A DNA stretch of 64,000 nt from Bacillota bacterium. Lineage in GTDB: Bacteria; Bacillota; Clostridia; Christensenellales; CAG-138. The DNA is taken from contig JAEWYO010000052.1 in the NCBI GenBank assembly GCA_023395595.1, positions 1 to 64,000 on the forward strand, read 5' to 3'. Position numbers and translations under genes: made by a program. Each line of letters begins with the position of its first letter. Positions within the stretch are counted from its first letter, which is position 1. The notes beneath the pieces are model-generated. The model did no database searches. It saw only the letters and a list, made by a program, of their open reading frames with translations, and was not told the origin of the DNA. Positions 16,473 through 24,896 of the stretch are shown piece after piece.

Positions 16473-18341
16473 TCAATCGTTCTCTTTCTCCTGCTTGGCG
16501 GTGCCGAGCGATTCCGCCGTGCGGTCTTCGCAGAACTGCTGCGTGTAGAGATCGTAATAGTACCCATGCTGGCGGAGCAACTCTTCGTGCGTGCCGCTCT
16601 CCTGAATCTTTCCGCCGCGAATGACGAGAATTCGATCTGCCGTGCGGATGGTTGAGAGGCGGTGGGCGACGATGAAACTCGTGCGGTTATTCAGAATGTG
16701 CGTGATCGCATTCTGTATGAGCTGCTCGGTTTCGGTGTCAATGGAGCTTGTCGCCTCATCAAGAACAAAGATCCGCGGGTTTTTGAGCACCACGCGCGCA
16801 AAGGAGAGCAACTGCTTTTGCCCGGTCGAGAGACGAGCACCACTTTCGCCGATCTCTGTGTCGTAGCCTTTCTCTTGCTGGAGAATAAACGGCTCGGCAT
16901 GGACAAGCCGCGCAGCTTGCATGACCTCTTCATCCGTCGCATCGGGTTTGCCGAAGCGAATGTTGTCCTTGATGGTGCCGGAGAAAAGATGCGGCGTTTG
17001 CAGCACGTACCCGAGGCTCGATTGCAGCCATAGCTGGGAACGCTGGCGGTAGTCCGTTCCGTCGATGCGGATTTCACCCTCTGTCGGCTCGTAGAAGCGG
17101 CAGAGCAGATTCACAATCGTGCTCTTGCCGGCTCCAGTTTCGCCGACGAGCGCGATGGTTTGTCCCGCTTTAACATCCAGCGAAAAGTCATCCAGCACGC
17201 GCTCACCACTCTTGTATTGGAACGTCACATGGTCAAAGGTGATATTGCCTGTGATCGGTTCCCAGTTTTCGGGATGCGGATCTAGGATGTCACCGTATTT
17301 CTGCAGAATCTCAGCGTTATCGGTTACGTCCGGTTTGGTATCCAGCAGGGTGATGACACGCTCTGCCGAGGCTTGAGAGCCGAGCATTTCTGCGAGAATG
17401 TTCGCAAGCTGCTGAATCGGGTCGAAAATCTGCGTGCAGTAGGAGATAAACGCAACCAGCGTACCAGCAGTCAGCGTGCCGATCAATGCGGTTTCAGGGT
17501 TCAGCACGCCCTGCCCGCCTAGTGTAAGCGCGAGCCCGGTTCCGACCGCGCCGAGGGACATGATGATCGGGAAAAACGAAGCCGAGACCAGTGCGCTTTT
17601 GATGCTCGCTTGTTTCATCTTGCCGGTGAGCTCGTTGAACTCGTTTGCGTTGGCTTCTTCACGCACAAGTGTCTTGGTGGTCACGGCTCCCATGATGCCC
17701 TCGTTGAATGCACCTGTGATGCGGGAGTTAAGCTTTCTCGCTTCTCTCTGATGCTTGAGCATGCTCTTTTGCAGACGGATGCTGATGAATGCCAACAGCG
17801 GAAGCACCGCAAGCGAAATGAGCGCGAGCTTCCAAGAGAGCACGAACATCGTGACGATACAGCCGAGCGCATAGAGCAGCGACCAGAGCACGTCCACAAG
17901 ACTCCACGCGATCATGTCCGACAGTCGGGAAATATCGCTCATCATTCTCGCCATAATATAGCCCACCGCTGTGCGGTCATAGAACGAGAACGATAGCTCC
18001 TGCAGACGCAAAAACGCGTCCTGCCGGATGGTGTACGCAATCGCCATCTCTAGTTTTCCGGCAAAAGTGATAAACGTGACTACGCCGGAGCTTTGGATAA
18101 GGATTACAGCAAGATAGAGCAGCGCAAACACGCCGAGTCCATCAAGCGTCTTTGGTATCACAAAATGGTCGATGGCATATTTTGTAAACAACGGGTATGC
18201 AATATCGATTGCAGCGACGACGATGAGCGCTGCAATGACGGTGAAAAAGAGTTTCTTGTTCTGGAGCGCATAGCGATAGAGCCGCTTCCAAACGTTCCAA
18301 TCGATCTTTTTTGCGGCAAAATCCTGTTCTTCAATATACAT
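16473..18341 (-). CDS. ABC exporter half-transporter with consensus catalytic glutamate
   Basis: 622 residues. The membrane domain (about 1-330, six segments, SFYDRTAVGYIMARM coupling region) precedes a nucleotide-binding domain with Walker A GETGAGKST, Walker B IFVLDEATSSID carrying the catalytic Glu, and an H-loop His (IVAHRLST). The signature is LSTGQ instead of LSGGQ. Paired with the next gene this is the asymmetric architecture of heterodimeric exporters such as TM287/288, BmrCD or YheHI. The start follows GAAGGAGG and lies 49 bases after the partner's stop. Confidence 0.92.
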   Translation of the reverse strand: MYIEEQDFAAKKIDWNVWKRLYRYALQNKKLFFTVIAALIVVAAIDIAYPLFTKYAIDHFVIPKTLDGLGVFALLYLAVILIQSSGVVTFITFAGKLEMAIAYTIRQDAFLRLQELSFSFYDRTAVGYIMARMMSDISRLSDMIAWSLVDVLWSLLYALGCIVTMFVLSWKLALISLAVLPLLAFISIRLQKSMLKHQREARKLNSRITGAFNEGIMGAVTTKTLVREEANANEFNELTGKMKQASIKSALVSASFFPIIMSLGAVGTGLALTLGGQGVLNPETALIGTLTAGTLVAFISYCTQIFDPIQQLANILAEMLGSQASAERVITLLDTKPDVTDNAEILQKYGDILDPHPENWEPITGNITFDHVTFQYKSGERVLDDFSLDVKAGQTIALVGETGAGKSTIVNLLCRFYEPTEGEIRIDGTDYRQRSQLWLQSSLGYVLQTPHLFSGTIKDNIRFGKPDATDEEVMQAARLVHAEPFILQQEKGYDTEIGESGARLSTGQKQLLSFARVVLKNPRIFVLDEATSSIDTETEQLIQNAITHILNNRTSFIVAHRLSTIRTADRILVIRGGKIQESGTHEELLRQHGYYYDLYTQQFCEDRTAESLGTAKQEKEND

Positions 18342-18389
18342 ATTACTTCGCCTCCTTCCGAGACGGCGGTTGATAGGTTATATGTTGCA

Positions 18390-20246
18390 TCAGGCATTGC
18401 CTCCTTCGGAGATGGCATCCTGAATTTCGGCGATACGGCGATAAAGCCCTTCCTGCTGAATCAACTCGCCGTGCGTGCCCTGCTGTGTGATGCGCCCGTT
18501 TTCAAGCACAAGGATATTGTCCGCTTCGCGCAGTGTGGTGATGCGGTGCGAAATCAGGAACGTGATGCCGTCTTGATTGAGCGCCAGCAGGGACTTGCGA
18601 ATCGCCGCGTCGGTTTCGGAATCGACCGCGCTCATGGAGTCGTCGAAGATCAAAATCGGTGCCTTTTGCATCAACGTTCGCGCGATGGCGACGCGTTGCT
18701 GCTGTCCGCCGGAGAGGGTCACGCCGCGCTCGCCAACGAGCGTATCATAGCCCTGCTCGAAGTTTTCAATGACCTCATGCACGCTTGCCGTGCGCGCGGC
18801 AAAATACACATCCTCTTCCGTGGAACACGGCGCGCAGATGCGGATATTCTCCATGATCGTGCGCGAATAGAGGAATGGTTCTTGCAGCACGATGCCGATG
18901 TTCTCGCGCAGATGCCCGTGTTCGATGTCATTGACATCCGTTCCAGCGATTGTGATACTACCCGCGGTTCGAACATACAGACGCTGGAGCAACTGCACAA
19001 GGCTGGTCTTGCCGGAGCCGGTCGCGCCGAGGATCGCGATGGTTTGTCCGGGTTTGGCTGTGAAGCTTACCCCGTCCAGCACATCGTTGTAGCGATCATA
19101 ACCAAAGCAGACGTTGTCGAAGACGATGTCACCCTTGATGTTAGGAGAGAGCGCCTTGCCCGGTTCTTTTTCAACCGGCGCTGAGAGAATCTCGTCCAAT
19201 CGACCGAGGGAGACTCCGGCCTTGCCCATATCCGCGAGAATTCGTCCGAGCTGGCGCACCGGCCAGGTGAGCATTGCAACATAGGTGGTAAAGAGCGCAA
19301 CGTTGCCCAACGTAAACGTTCCGCGATACACTCCGATGACGCCCATACACAGCGAGAGGCCAATTTGGATATAACCCACGCTGTCCGAAAGCCCCCAGTA
19401 GAACCCCAGCAATTTGATGAGCTTATAGGTTTTTTCGCGATAGGTGTTGTTGAGCTTGGTAAATTTTTCGATTTCGCTCTTTTGCTGGCCAAATGCACGC
19501 ACCACGCGCACACCGGTCAGGTTTTCCTGCAGCATGGTCGAAAGTGCGCCCTCCGCTTCGTCCGAACCTGTGAAGTATTCCTGCACATACTTGAAGTAGA
19601 TGAACGATCCGACCGTTAAAAACGGTAGGAACGCAAGCGAAATCAGCGTCATCTTCACATTCACGGAGAACATGACGATCGCGGCGAGGATAAACATCAC
19701 AAACGTACGCACGATTTCCATCAATTGCAGGTGCACAAACCGGCGAACGGTGTCCACGTCGGATGTACAGCGCTGCACCAAATCGCCTGTGCTCGCGTGC
19801 TTGTGGTAGTCATACGGCACGTCTTCGAGGTGACGATAGAGACGGTTTCTCAATTTTGTTGCCATGCCTTCGGACGCATAGGCAATGTTCTGCCTGCGCG
19901 TGAAGGTAAAGAGGCAGTTCATGCCGGTGAAGAGCAGCAGAGCCGCTCCGCAGAGAAACAAATTACGGATGAAGTATTCGCGTCCACCGAGCGATTCCAC
20001 GATCGGCAGCAAAAACTTCGGCGTGGAGGAGGAAATGCCCTGGATGACGTAGTCGAGTGTAAAGCTCGTCACATACGGCACTGCGTAGGAAAACGCGGTG
20101 GAGAGCAGCACGCTGATCGTCGCAAAGACGATGTAGTGGCGATAGCCCTGCATCAGCTCACCGACGAGCTTCCAGTTCGTCTTCTTGCGCTCTGTCTTTT
20201 CGATTGGAACCTTCTTCTTGTTTTTATTATTCTCATTCTTCTTCAT
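18390..20246 (-). CDS. ABC exporter half-transporter with degenerate Walker B
   Basis: 618 residues. A Lys/Asn-rich N-terminus is followed by six membrane segments and a nucleotide-binding domain with Walker A GATGSGKTS, a canonical LSGGQQQR signature and Walker B ILIFDDSMSAVD. In the last, the catalytic Glu is replaced by Asp. In a heterodimer this subunit's good signature faces the partner's intact Walker B, and its own Walker B pairs with the partner's LSTGQ, giving one active and one degenerate ATP site. Likely substrates are drugs or lipids. Its ATG overlaps the priA stop by 4 bases, so it appears translationally coupled to priA. Confidence 0.92.
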   Translation of the reverse strand: MKKNENNKNKKKVPIEKTERKKTNWKLVGELMQGYRHYIVFATISVLLSTAFSYAVPYVTSFTLDYVIQGISSSTPKFLLPIVESLGGREYFIRNLFLCGAALLLFTGMNCLFTFTRRQNIAYASEGMATKLRNRLYRHLEDVPYDYHKHASTGDLVQRCTSDVDTVRRFVHLQLMEIVRTFVMFILAAIVMFSVNVKMTLISLAFLPFLTVGSFIYFKYVQEYFTGSDEAEGALSTMLQENLTGVRVVRAFGQQKSEIEKFTKLNNTYREKTYKLIKLLGFYWGLSDSVGYIQIGLSLCMGVIGVYRGTFTLGNVALFTTYVAMLTWPVRQLGRILADMGKAGVSLGRLDEILSAPVEKEPGKALSPNIKGDIVFDNVCFGYDRYNDVLDGVSFTAKPGQTIAILGATGSGKTSLVQLLQRLYVRTAGSITIAGTDVNDIEHGHLRENIGIVLQEPFLYSRTIMENIRICAPCSTEEDVYFAARTASVHEVIENFEQGYDTLVGERGVTLSGGQQQRVAIARTLMQKAPILIFDDSMSAVDSETDAAIRKSLLALNQDGITFLISHRITTLREADNILVLENGRITQQGTHGELIQQEGLYRRIAEIQDAISEGGNA

Positions 20247-22519
20247 AACATATCCTGTGGGTTCACCTCGACCATCGGGTAGATTTCTCCGCGATGATCT
20301 GCGGCAAACGTATAAATCGTTTGGATCGCGCGGCTGAGGCGCGCCGTGCGCAGCAGCTTGATCAGTATCTGGTAACGATAGGCACGCTGTTTTCTCTTGA
20401 TCGGCGCGGGGGAGGCGCTGTAGAGCAAAATGTCTTTTTCGCCTTCTTGCCCTAATTGCTCGTCCAGAGCGAGCTTGAGTTGCGTTGCATACGCGGTGAC
20501 TCCCGTATAGAGCGCCGCTTCATCATCGCCGGAAAACAGAATGCGGACAAACAGCGAAAACGGCGGAAAGATAGCTTTCTTTCGCTGTTCGAGTTCATAA
20601 TGGTAGAAGCTCTTGTAGTCGTGCTCCCGCGCGTAACGGATCGCGGGATGCGCGGGAGAATAGGTCTGGATGACCACTTTACCCGGGTTTTCGTCCCGCC
20701 CGGCGCGTCCTGCAACCTGGGTTAGCAGTTGGAAAGTGCGCTCCGTGCTGCGATAATCAGGGATAAGTAATGTTGCATCCGCGGCGACGACACCGACCAG
20801 CGTCACGTTCGGGAAATCATGTCCTTTGGCGATCATCTGGGTGCCGACGAGGAATTGCGCCTCCCCGTGCGCAAATGCGGTGAGCATCTGCTGCATCGTG
20901 TCCTTGGTGCGGATGGTATCCGTATCCATGCGAAGGGTAACGGCCTTCGGGAAGAGGTCATGCAGCGCCTCTTCCACCTGCTCTGTGCCGATGCCGAAAT
21001 ACTTGATGAACGGCTTGCCACAGGCGGGGCATACGGTCGGCAGGGGCTTGACCGCGCCGCAGAAATGACACCGCAGCCGGTTTTCGCCCTTGTGATACGT
21101 CATAGAGATATCGCAATCGTCGCAAAGGACGACGTGCCCGCAGTTTCGGCAGGAGACGAAGGTGGAATACCCCCTCCGGTTGATAAACAGCATCGCCTGC
21201 TGGCCTTTCTCAAGGCACTCGCCGAGATATTGCGCGAGTTTTCCGCTAAAGATGCCGTTGTTGCCTGCCTGAAACTCCTGCCGCATGTCGATGACTTCGA
21301 CTACAGGCAGAGGGCGGTTTTGAACGCGCTCGGGCAGCTCGAGTAACGTATAGCGTCCCGAAAGCGCACGATAGTAGGAGAGAAGCGATGGCGTCGCGCT
21401 GCCAAGCAGCATCGGCGAACCAAATTGTTTGGCGCGATAACTTGCAACATCCAGCGCGTTGTAGCGCGGAACGGTCTCGCTTTGATAGCTGCCCTCGTGC
21501 TCTTCGTCTACGATGATGAGCCCGACGTTTTGCATCGGTGCGAACACTGCGCTGCGTGCGCCGACTGCAACGCGCGCCTTGCCAAGCCGGATTCTGCGCC
21601 ATTCGTCAAAGCGTTCGCCGGCGGAGAGCCTGCTATGGAGCACGGCAATTCCGTCCGAGAACCGCTCCTGAAAGAGTCCGACGGTCTGCGGTGTGAGCGA
21701 GATTTCAGGCACAAGCATGATCGCCTGCCTGCCGGAAGCGAGGCAGTGTTCAATAGCACGCATGTAGACCTCCGTCTTGCCGCTGCCGGTGACACCGTGG
21801 AGCAGGAGCGTGCCGTTCTTTGCTTCCATCGCTTTTGTGATGGCATCCACGGCGTTTTCCTGCGCGGCGTTAAGTGTGACAAGCTTGTCTGCCATTAGCG
21901 CGTTGATATTCGGGCGGCGGAAGGTCACATGACCGCCTTCGACCACATAGCCGCGTTTGACGAGCGCGGTGATTGCGCTCTGCGCATCCGGTACATATGC
22001 CAACACATCGGAAACTGCCATTTCTATTCCGGCGGTGTGGAGGGTTTCGAGCACCTCGTATTGTTTCGGTGCGCGCGGTTTGCCGCTCTTGTCCAGAAGG
22101 GAGATGAGTTGGGATTCAATCTCTTCCGGGTGCGCGAGTTGAATCGTCCGTTCGATCTTTTCTTTCACCTTGCCGCCGCGCATCTGCGCAGGGATCATCA
22201 AACGGAGTGCATCGACCAGCAGGCAAAAATAGCTCTTCTGCATCCAGTACGCGAGGTCGATCTGCTCTGGCGTGAGGATGGGGTAGGGCTCGATGACACG
22301 AAGCAGTGGCTTGAGGACGACGAGAGGCTGCACTTCGCTTGAAATGGCGGGTTCCATCACGCGGATGACAAACCCTTCGCGTTGGCGATTGCCGTTGCCA
22401 AACGGCACGAGAACATGGCTGCCGGGAGAGACCAACATACCTTCCGGTACGAGGTAGCTGTACAATCGGTCTACATTTGCGTGCGCAATGTCTACGATGA
22501 CTTCGCAGGTTTGTTCCAT
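20243..22519 (-). CDS. priA: Primosomal replication-restart helicase PriA
   Basis: 758 residues. A DEAH-type helicase that reloads the replisome at stalled forks. An N-terminal 3'-DNA-binding domain (about 1-105) is followed by Walker A GVTGSGKTE and the DEAH-like VDEEHEGSY. The zinc-binding insertion is rich in paired cysteines (CRNCGHVVLCDDC ... CHFCG ... CPACG), and the helicase C-terminal block contains GTQMIAKGHDFPNV. The ATG at 22519 follows GGGAGGTG. Usually coaBC precedes priA; here a 208-base gap separates it from rpoZ. Confidence 0.97.
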   Translation of the reverse strand: MEQTCEVIVDIAHANVDRLYSYLVPEGMLVSPGSHVLVPFGNGNRQREGFVIRVMEPAISSEVQPLVVLKPLLRVIEPYPILTPEQIDLAYWMQKSYFCLLVDALRLMIPAQMRGGKVKEKIERTIQLAHPEEIESQLISLLDKSGKPRAPKQYEVLETLHTAGIEMAVSDVLAYVPDAQSAITALVKRGYVVEGGHVTFRRPNINALMADKLVTLNAAQENAVDAITKAMEAKNGTLLLHGVTGSGKTEVYMRAIEHCLASGRQAIMLVPEISLTPQTVGLFQERFSDGIAVLHSRLSAGERFDEWRRIRLGKARVAVGARSAVFAPMQNVGLIIVDEEHEGSYQSETVPRYNALDVASYRAKQFGSPMLLGSATPSLLSYYRALSGRYTLLELPERVQNRPLPVVEVIDMRQEFQAGNNGIFSGKLAQYLGECLEKGQQAMLFINRRGYSTFVSCRNCGHVVLCDDCDISMTYHKGENRLRCHFCGAVKPLPTVCPACGKPFIKYFGIGTEQVEEALHDLFPKAVTLRMDTDTIRTKDTMQQMLTAFAHGEAQFLVGTQMIAKGHDFPNVTLVGVVAADATLLIPDYRSTERTFQLLTQVAGRAGRDENPGKVVIQTYSPAHPAIRYAREHDYKSFYHYELEQRKKAIFPPFSLFVRILFSGDDEAALYTGVTAYATQLKLALDEQLGQEGEKDILLYSASPAPIKRKQRAYRYQILIKLLRTARLSRAIQTIYTFAADHRGEIYPMVEVNPQDML

Positions 22520-22727
22520 GCCGTTCACCTCCCGTTCAGAATGTGCTTGTTGTTGTGAATTGTTGATTGGGTGTTCCAGCAGACGTATTTGCCAAAACCG
22601 CAAATAGCCCGCAAGCGGGCCAGTGCACGTCGAAACCGCAACGAAACAAAGCCGTGCGGGTTCGGCAAGAATTCATATCATGTCGTATAAAAACGGGAAT
22701 GACGATCCCGTGTGAAAATCGGGTTTG
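22520..22727. other. priA-rpoZ gap where coaBC would be expected
   Basis: No gene is visible. The region contains the rpoZ terminator (22686-22711) and a short GC-rich hairpin GCCCGC-AA-GCGGGC (22607-22620). In B. subtilis coaBC lies between rpoZ and priA. No coaBC-like coding remnant longer than a few codons was recognised here. Confidence 0.6.
22686..22711 (-). terminator. Rho-independent terminator after rpoZ
   Basis: Read on the minus strand: ACGGGA, loop TCGTCAT, TCCCGT, then TTTTTATAC. It would separate yicC-remA-gmk-rpoZ transcription from priA. Confidence 0.7.
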
Positions 22728-22928
22728 TCAGTCCTGATAGAATTCCTTCGGATATTCCAGATGCAGTTTATTGGTGTAGAGTTCGTCTACAGCGACGGAA
22801 ACAGGTTTACGACCGTCCAACTTATCCGGATCCGATTGCAATTGGCGCGCTCTCTGCGCAACGGCGGTCACCAGCATATAGCGGCAGCCTGCCTTCTCGA
22901 TCAGTTCGTCTAGCGGTAAGTTCATCAT
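22728..22928 (-). CDS. rpoZ: RNA polymerase omega subunit
   Basis: 66 residues. It contains the omega core (LIEKAGCRYMLVTAVAQRARQL) and the later KPVSVAVDELYTNKL block, and it follows gmk as in most Firmicutes. Omega helps fold and assemble the beta-prime subunit. The start overlaps the gmk stop (ATGA at 22925-22928); a second ATG directly follows. Slightly short, but within the size range of Clostridial omegas. Confidence 0.93.
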   Translation of the reverse strand: MMNLPLDELIEKAGCRYMLVTAVAQRARQLQSDPDKLDGRKPVSVAVDELYTNKLHLEYPKEFYQD

Positions 22929-23554
22929 AATGCGCTCCTGCCTCCTTTGAGTTTTTCAATCAATTCGCCGTTTCTCGATACCTTGCAGCGCTCGGCGACG
23001 ATGATGTCCTCCGTGCGTGCGATCGCAAGATCCAGAATATCGTTGACAACGACATAATCGTAACGGTTCACGAGTTCCATTTCATGGTACGCCGTTTCAA
23101 AGCGGCGTTCTATGGCTTCGGAACTTTCGGTTCCGCGATGGATGAGGCGGGATTTCAGCTCGCTCATGGACGGCGGCGCGATGAAAATCAGCACGGCGTC
23201 CGGATAAGCTGCTTTGACGCGCATGGCGCCCTGAACATCGATTTCAAGGATGACGCTGCGTCCTTCGTCGAGCTCTTGCTCGACAAAGCTCTTCGGCGTT
23301 CCGTAATAGTGCGTGTTAAACACGCGCATATACTCGAGGAAGGCGCCTTCTTCGATCATCTTTTGAAACTCTTCCTCGGTTTTGAAGAAGTAGTGCACAC
23401 CGTCGATCTCGCCCGGACGCGGGGAACGCGTGGTCGCGGAGACGGACATGCGGATGTCGCTATTGCGCGAGATCAGTGATAGATTGATGGTGCCTTTGCC
23501 CACTCCGGCAGGACCGGAAATGACAAGCAGCAGGCCCTTTCTGTTTTGTTTCAT
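22925..23554 (-). CDS. gmk: Guanylate kinase
   Basis: 209 residues. Phosphorylates GMP to GDP. P-loop SGPAGVGKGTI (most homologues have Ser where this has Ala), the GMP-binding TRSPRPGEIDGVHYFF and the block VILEIDVQGAMRV. It also has IFIAPPSMSELKSRL and YDYVVVNDILDLA. It overlaps rpoZ by 4 bases and follows remA by 21 bases. Confidence 0.97.
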   Translation of the reverse strand: MKQNRKGLLLVISGPAGVGKGTINLSLISRNSDIRMSVSATTRSPRPGEIDGVHYFFKTEEEFQKMIEEGAFLEYMRVFNTHYYGTPKSFVEQELDEGRSVILEIDVQGAMRVKAAYPDAVLIFIAPPSMSELKSRLIHRGTESSEAIERRFETAYHEMELVNRYDYVVVNDILDLAIARTEDIIVAERCKVSRNGELIEKLKGGRSAL

Positions 23555-23575
23555 GTGATGAATCTCCTCTCGTCG

Positions 23576-23839
23576 TCAGTCGTCGGCTTCGTCCGCTTTG
23601 GTGTCGAGCCGGTTTGCGATGGTCTCCGGCTGAATGGCGGAGAGTATCACGTGGTCACTGTCCGTGATGACGACTGCGCGTGTGCGCCTGCCGCAAGTTG
23701 CGTCGATCAGGCGGCCGCTCTCGCGTGCCTCTTGCACAATGCGCTTGATGGGCGCGGATTCCGGGCTGACAATCGCGATCAGGCGGTCTGCCGAGACGAT
23801 ATTGCCAAAGCCGATGTTCACAAGCCGCAGGTTCATCAT
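23576..23839 (-). CDS. remA: Extracellular matrix/biofilm regulator RemA family (DUF370)
   Basis: 87 residues, close to the RemA/YlzA family throughout: [53 protein letters not shown]. RemA is a small multimeric DNA-binding protein that activates matrix and osmoprotection genes in B. subtilis; in non-sporulating or gut Clostridia its targets are unknown. The yicC-remA-gmk-rpoZ order is conserved. Two adjacent ATG codons open the gene; the second gives the more typical length. Confidence 0.95.
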   Translation of the reverse strand: MMNLRLVNIGFGNIVSADRLIAIVSPESAPIKRIVQEARESGRLIDATCGRRTRAVVITDSDHVILSAIQPETIANRLDTKADEADD

Positions 23840-23897
23840 AACGGGCTGCTCCTATATCAAAAGTTTAAATCTAGTATCATTCTCTGTGCAAGTTGGG

Positions 23898-24773
23898 TTA
23901 TTCGATGTTTTGTACCTGTTCGCGAATCTTTTCGATCTCCGCCTTGCCGGTGAGCACGAGCTTGGTCAGCTCTCCGTCGTTGGCCTTGGAACCGATGGTG
24001 TTAAACTCGCGGTTCATCTCCTGCACCACGAAGTCGAGCTTGCGTCCTGCGGGTTCGGGATCAACCAGAAGGCTTCGAAACTGCGCAATGTGGCTGTGCA
24101 GGCGGGAGATTTCCTCGTCGATGCTCGCCTTATCCGCAAAGAGCGCAACTTCGGTTGCAAGCCTCGCGCGGTCTACTTCGACATTGCCCAGAAGATTTGC
24201 GATCCGCTCGTTGAGCTTGGCGCGATATTCTTCCACTACGATTGGCGCGCGAATCGCGATTTTGGCGGTGAGGGATTCCACCGTATCCACACAATTGGTC
24301 AGATACACGCTGAGGCGGTCGCCTTCCTGCTTGCGCATGACGAGAAGATTGTCGATCGCGCTGTTGATTGCGCTGCTGAGCAGCGCCAAGAGCGCATCGC
24401 TGTCTTCGTCCGCTTCGCGAACGTTGGATACGTCCGGCAACCGGAGCGCCGCAGTGAGGGAGAGATCATCTCGCAGACCAAGCGTCTCGTTTGCCTGTCG
24501 CGCAGCCGCGACAAATGCGCTCAGCAGCGGAACATCGATTTCAACCGTTCGCGCGTCACTGCGTAGATTTCGATAGTTGACAAAAACGTCCACGTGCCCG
24601 CGGGAAAGCCGCGCGGTCAGTGCGGAGCGAATCGGGTCTTCCAAAAACGAGAGGTGACGGGGCAGACGCATGCCAACATCCAGATAGCGATGGTTAACGC
24701 TCTTAAGCTCAAGCGTCATCTCACGTCCGTCTGTCGTTGCGCTTCCTTTGCCATATCCTGTCATGCTAAACAT
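23898..24773 (-). CDS. yicC: YicC family endoribonuclease-like protein
   Basis: 291 residues with the family ends intact: N-terminal MTGYGKG and the E-x-K-S-V-N-H-R-Y-L-D block, and the C-terminal GRKLDFVVQEMNREFNTIGSKAND with LKxEIEKIREQVQNIE. YicC proteins were long hypothetical; members have been shown to be RNases acting on structured RNA (established for E. coli YicC and B. subtilis YloC). The chosen ATG at 24773 follows GGGGGTG; an ATG three codons later (MTGYG) is possible. It is the first gene of the yicC-remA-gmk-rpoZ unit. Confidence 0.93.
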   Translation of the reverse strand: MFSMTGYGKGSATTDGREMTLELKSVNHRYLDVGMRLPRHLSFLEDPIRSALTARLSRGHVDVFVNYRNLRSDARTVEIDVPLLSAFVAAARQANETLGLRDDLSLTAALRLPDVSNVREADEDSDALLALLSSAINSAIDNLLVMRKQEGDRLSVYLTNCVDTVESLTAKIAIRAPIVVEEYRAKLNERIANLLGNVEVDRARLATEVALFADKASIDEEISRLHSHIAQFRSLLVDPEPAGRKLDFVVQEMNREFNTIGSKANDGELTKLVLTGKAEIEKIREQVQNIE

Positions 24774-24803
24774 AATTCTGTCACCCCCAAGTCGCAATTA
24801 TAA

Positions 24804-24832
24804 ATTATAGCATGTGATGCGGCATCACACAA
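24804..24832 (-). promoter_or_regulatory. yicC promoter with a palindromic spacer
   Basis: On the minus strand TTGTGT (24832-24827), a 17-base spacer and TATAAT (24809-24804). The spacer and the -35 edge hold a perfect inverted repeat TGTGATG-CCG-CATCACA (24813-24829), which looks like an operator. Confidence 0.55.
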
Positions 24833-24896
24833 GCGTTAAGAATGAACACAAACACGAAGTATCTTGCAATAGACAGGATATGGGCGCAATTCCCGA

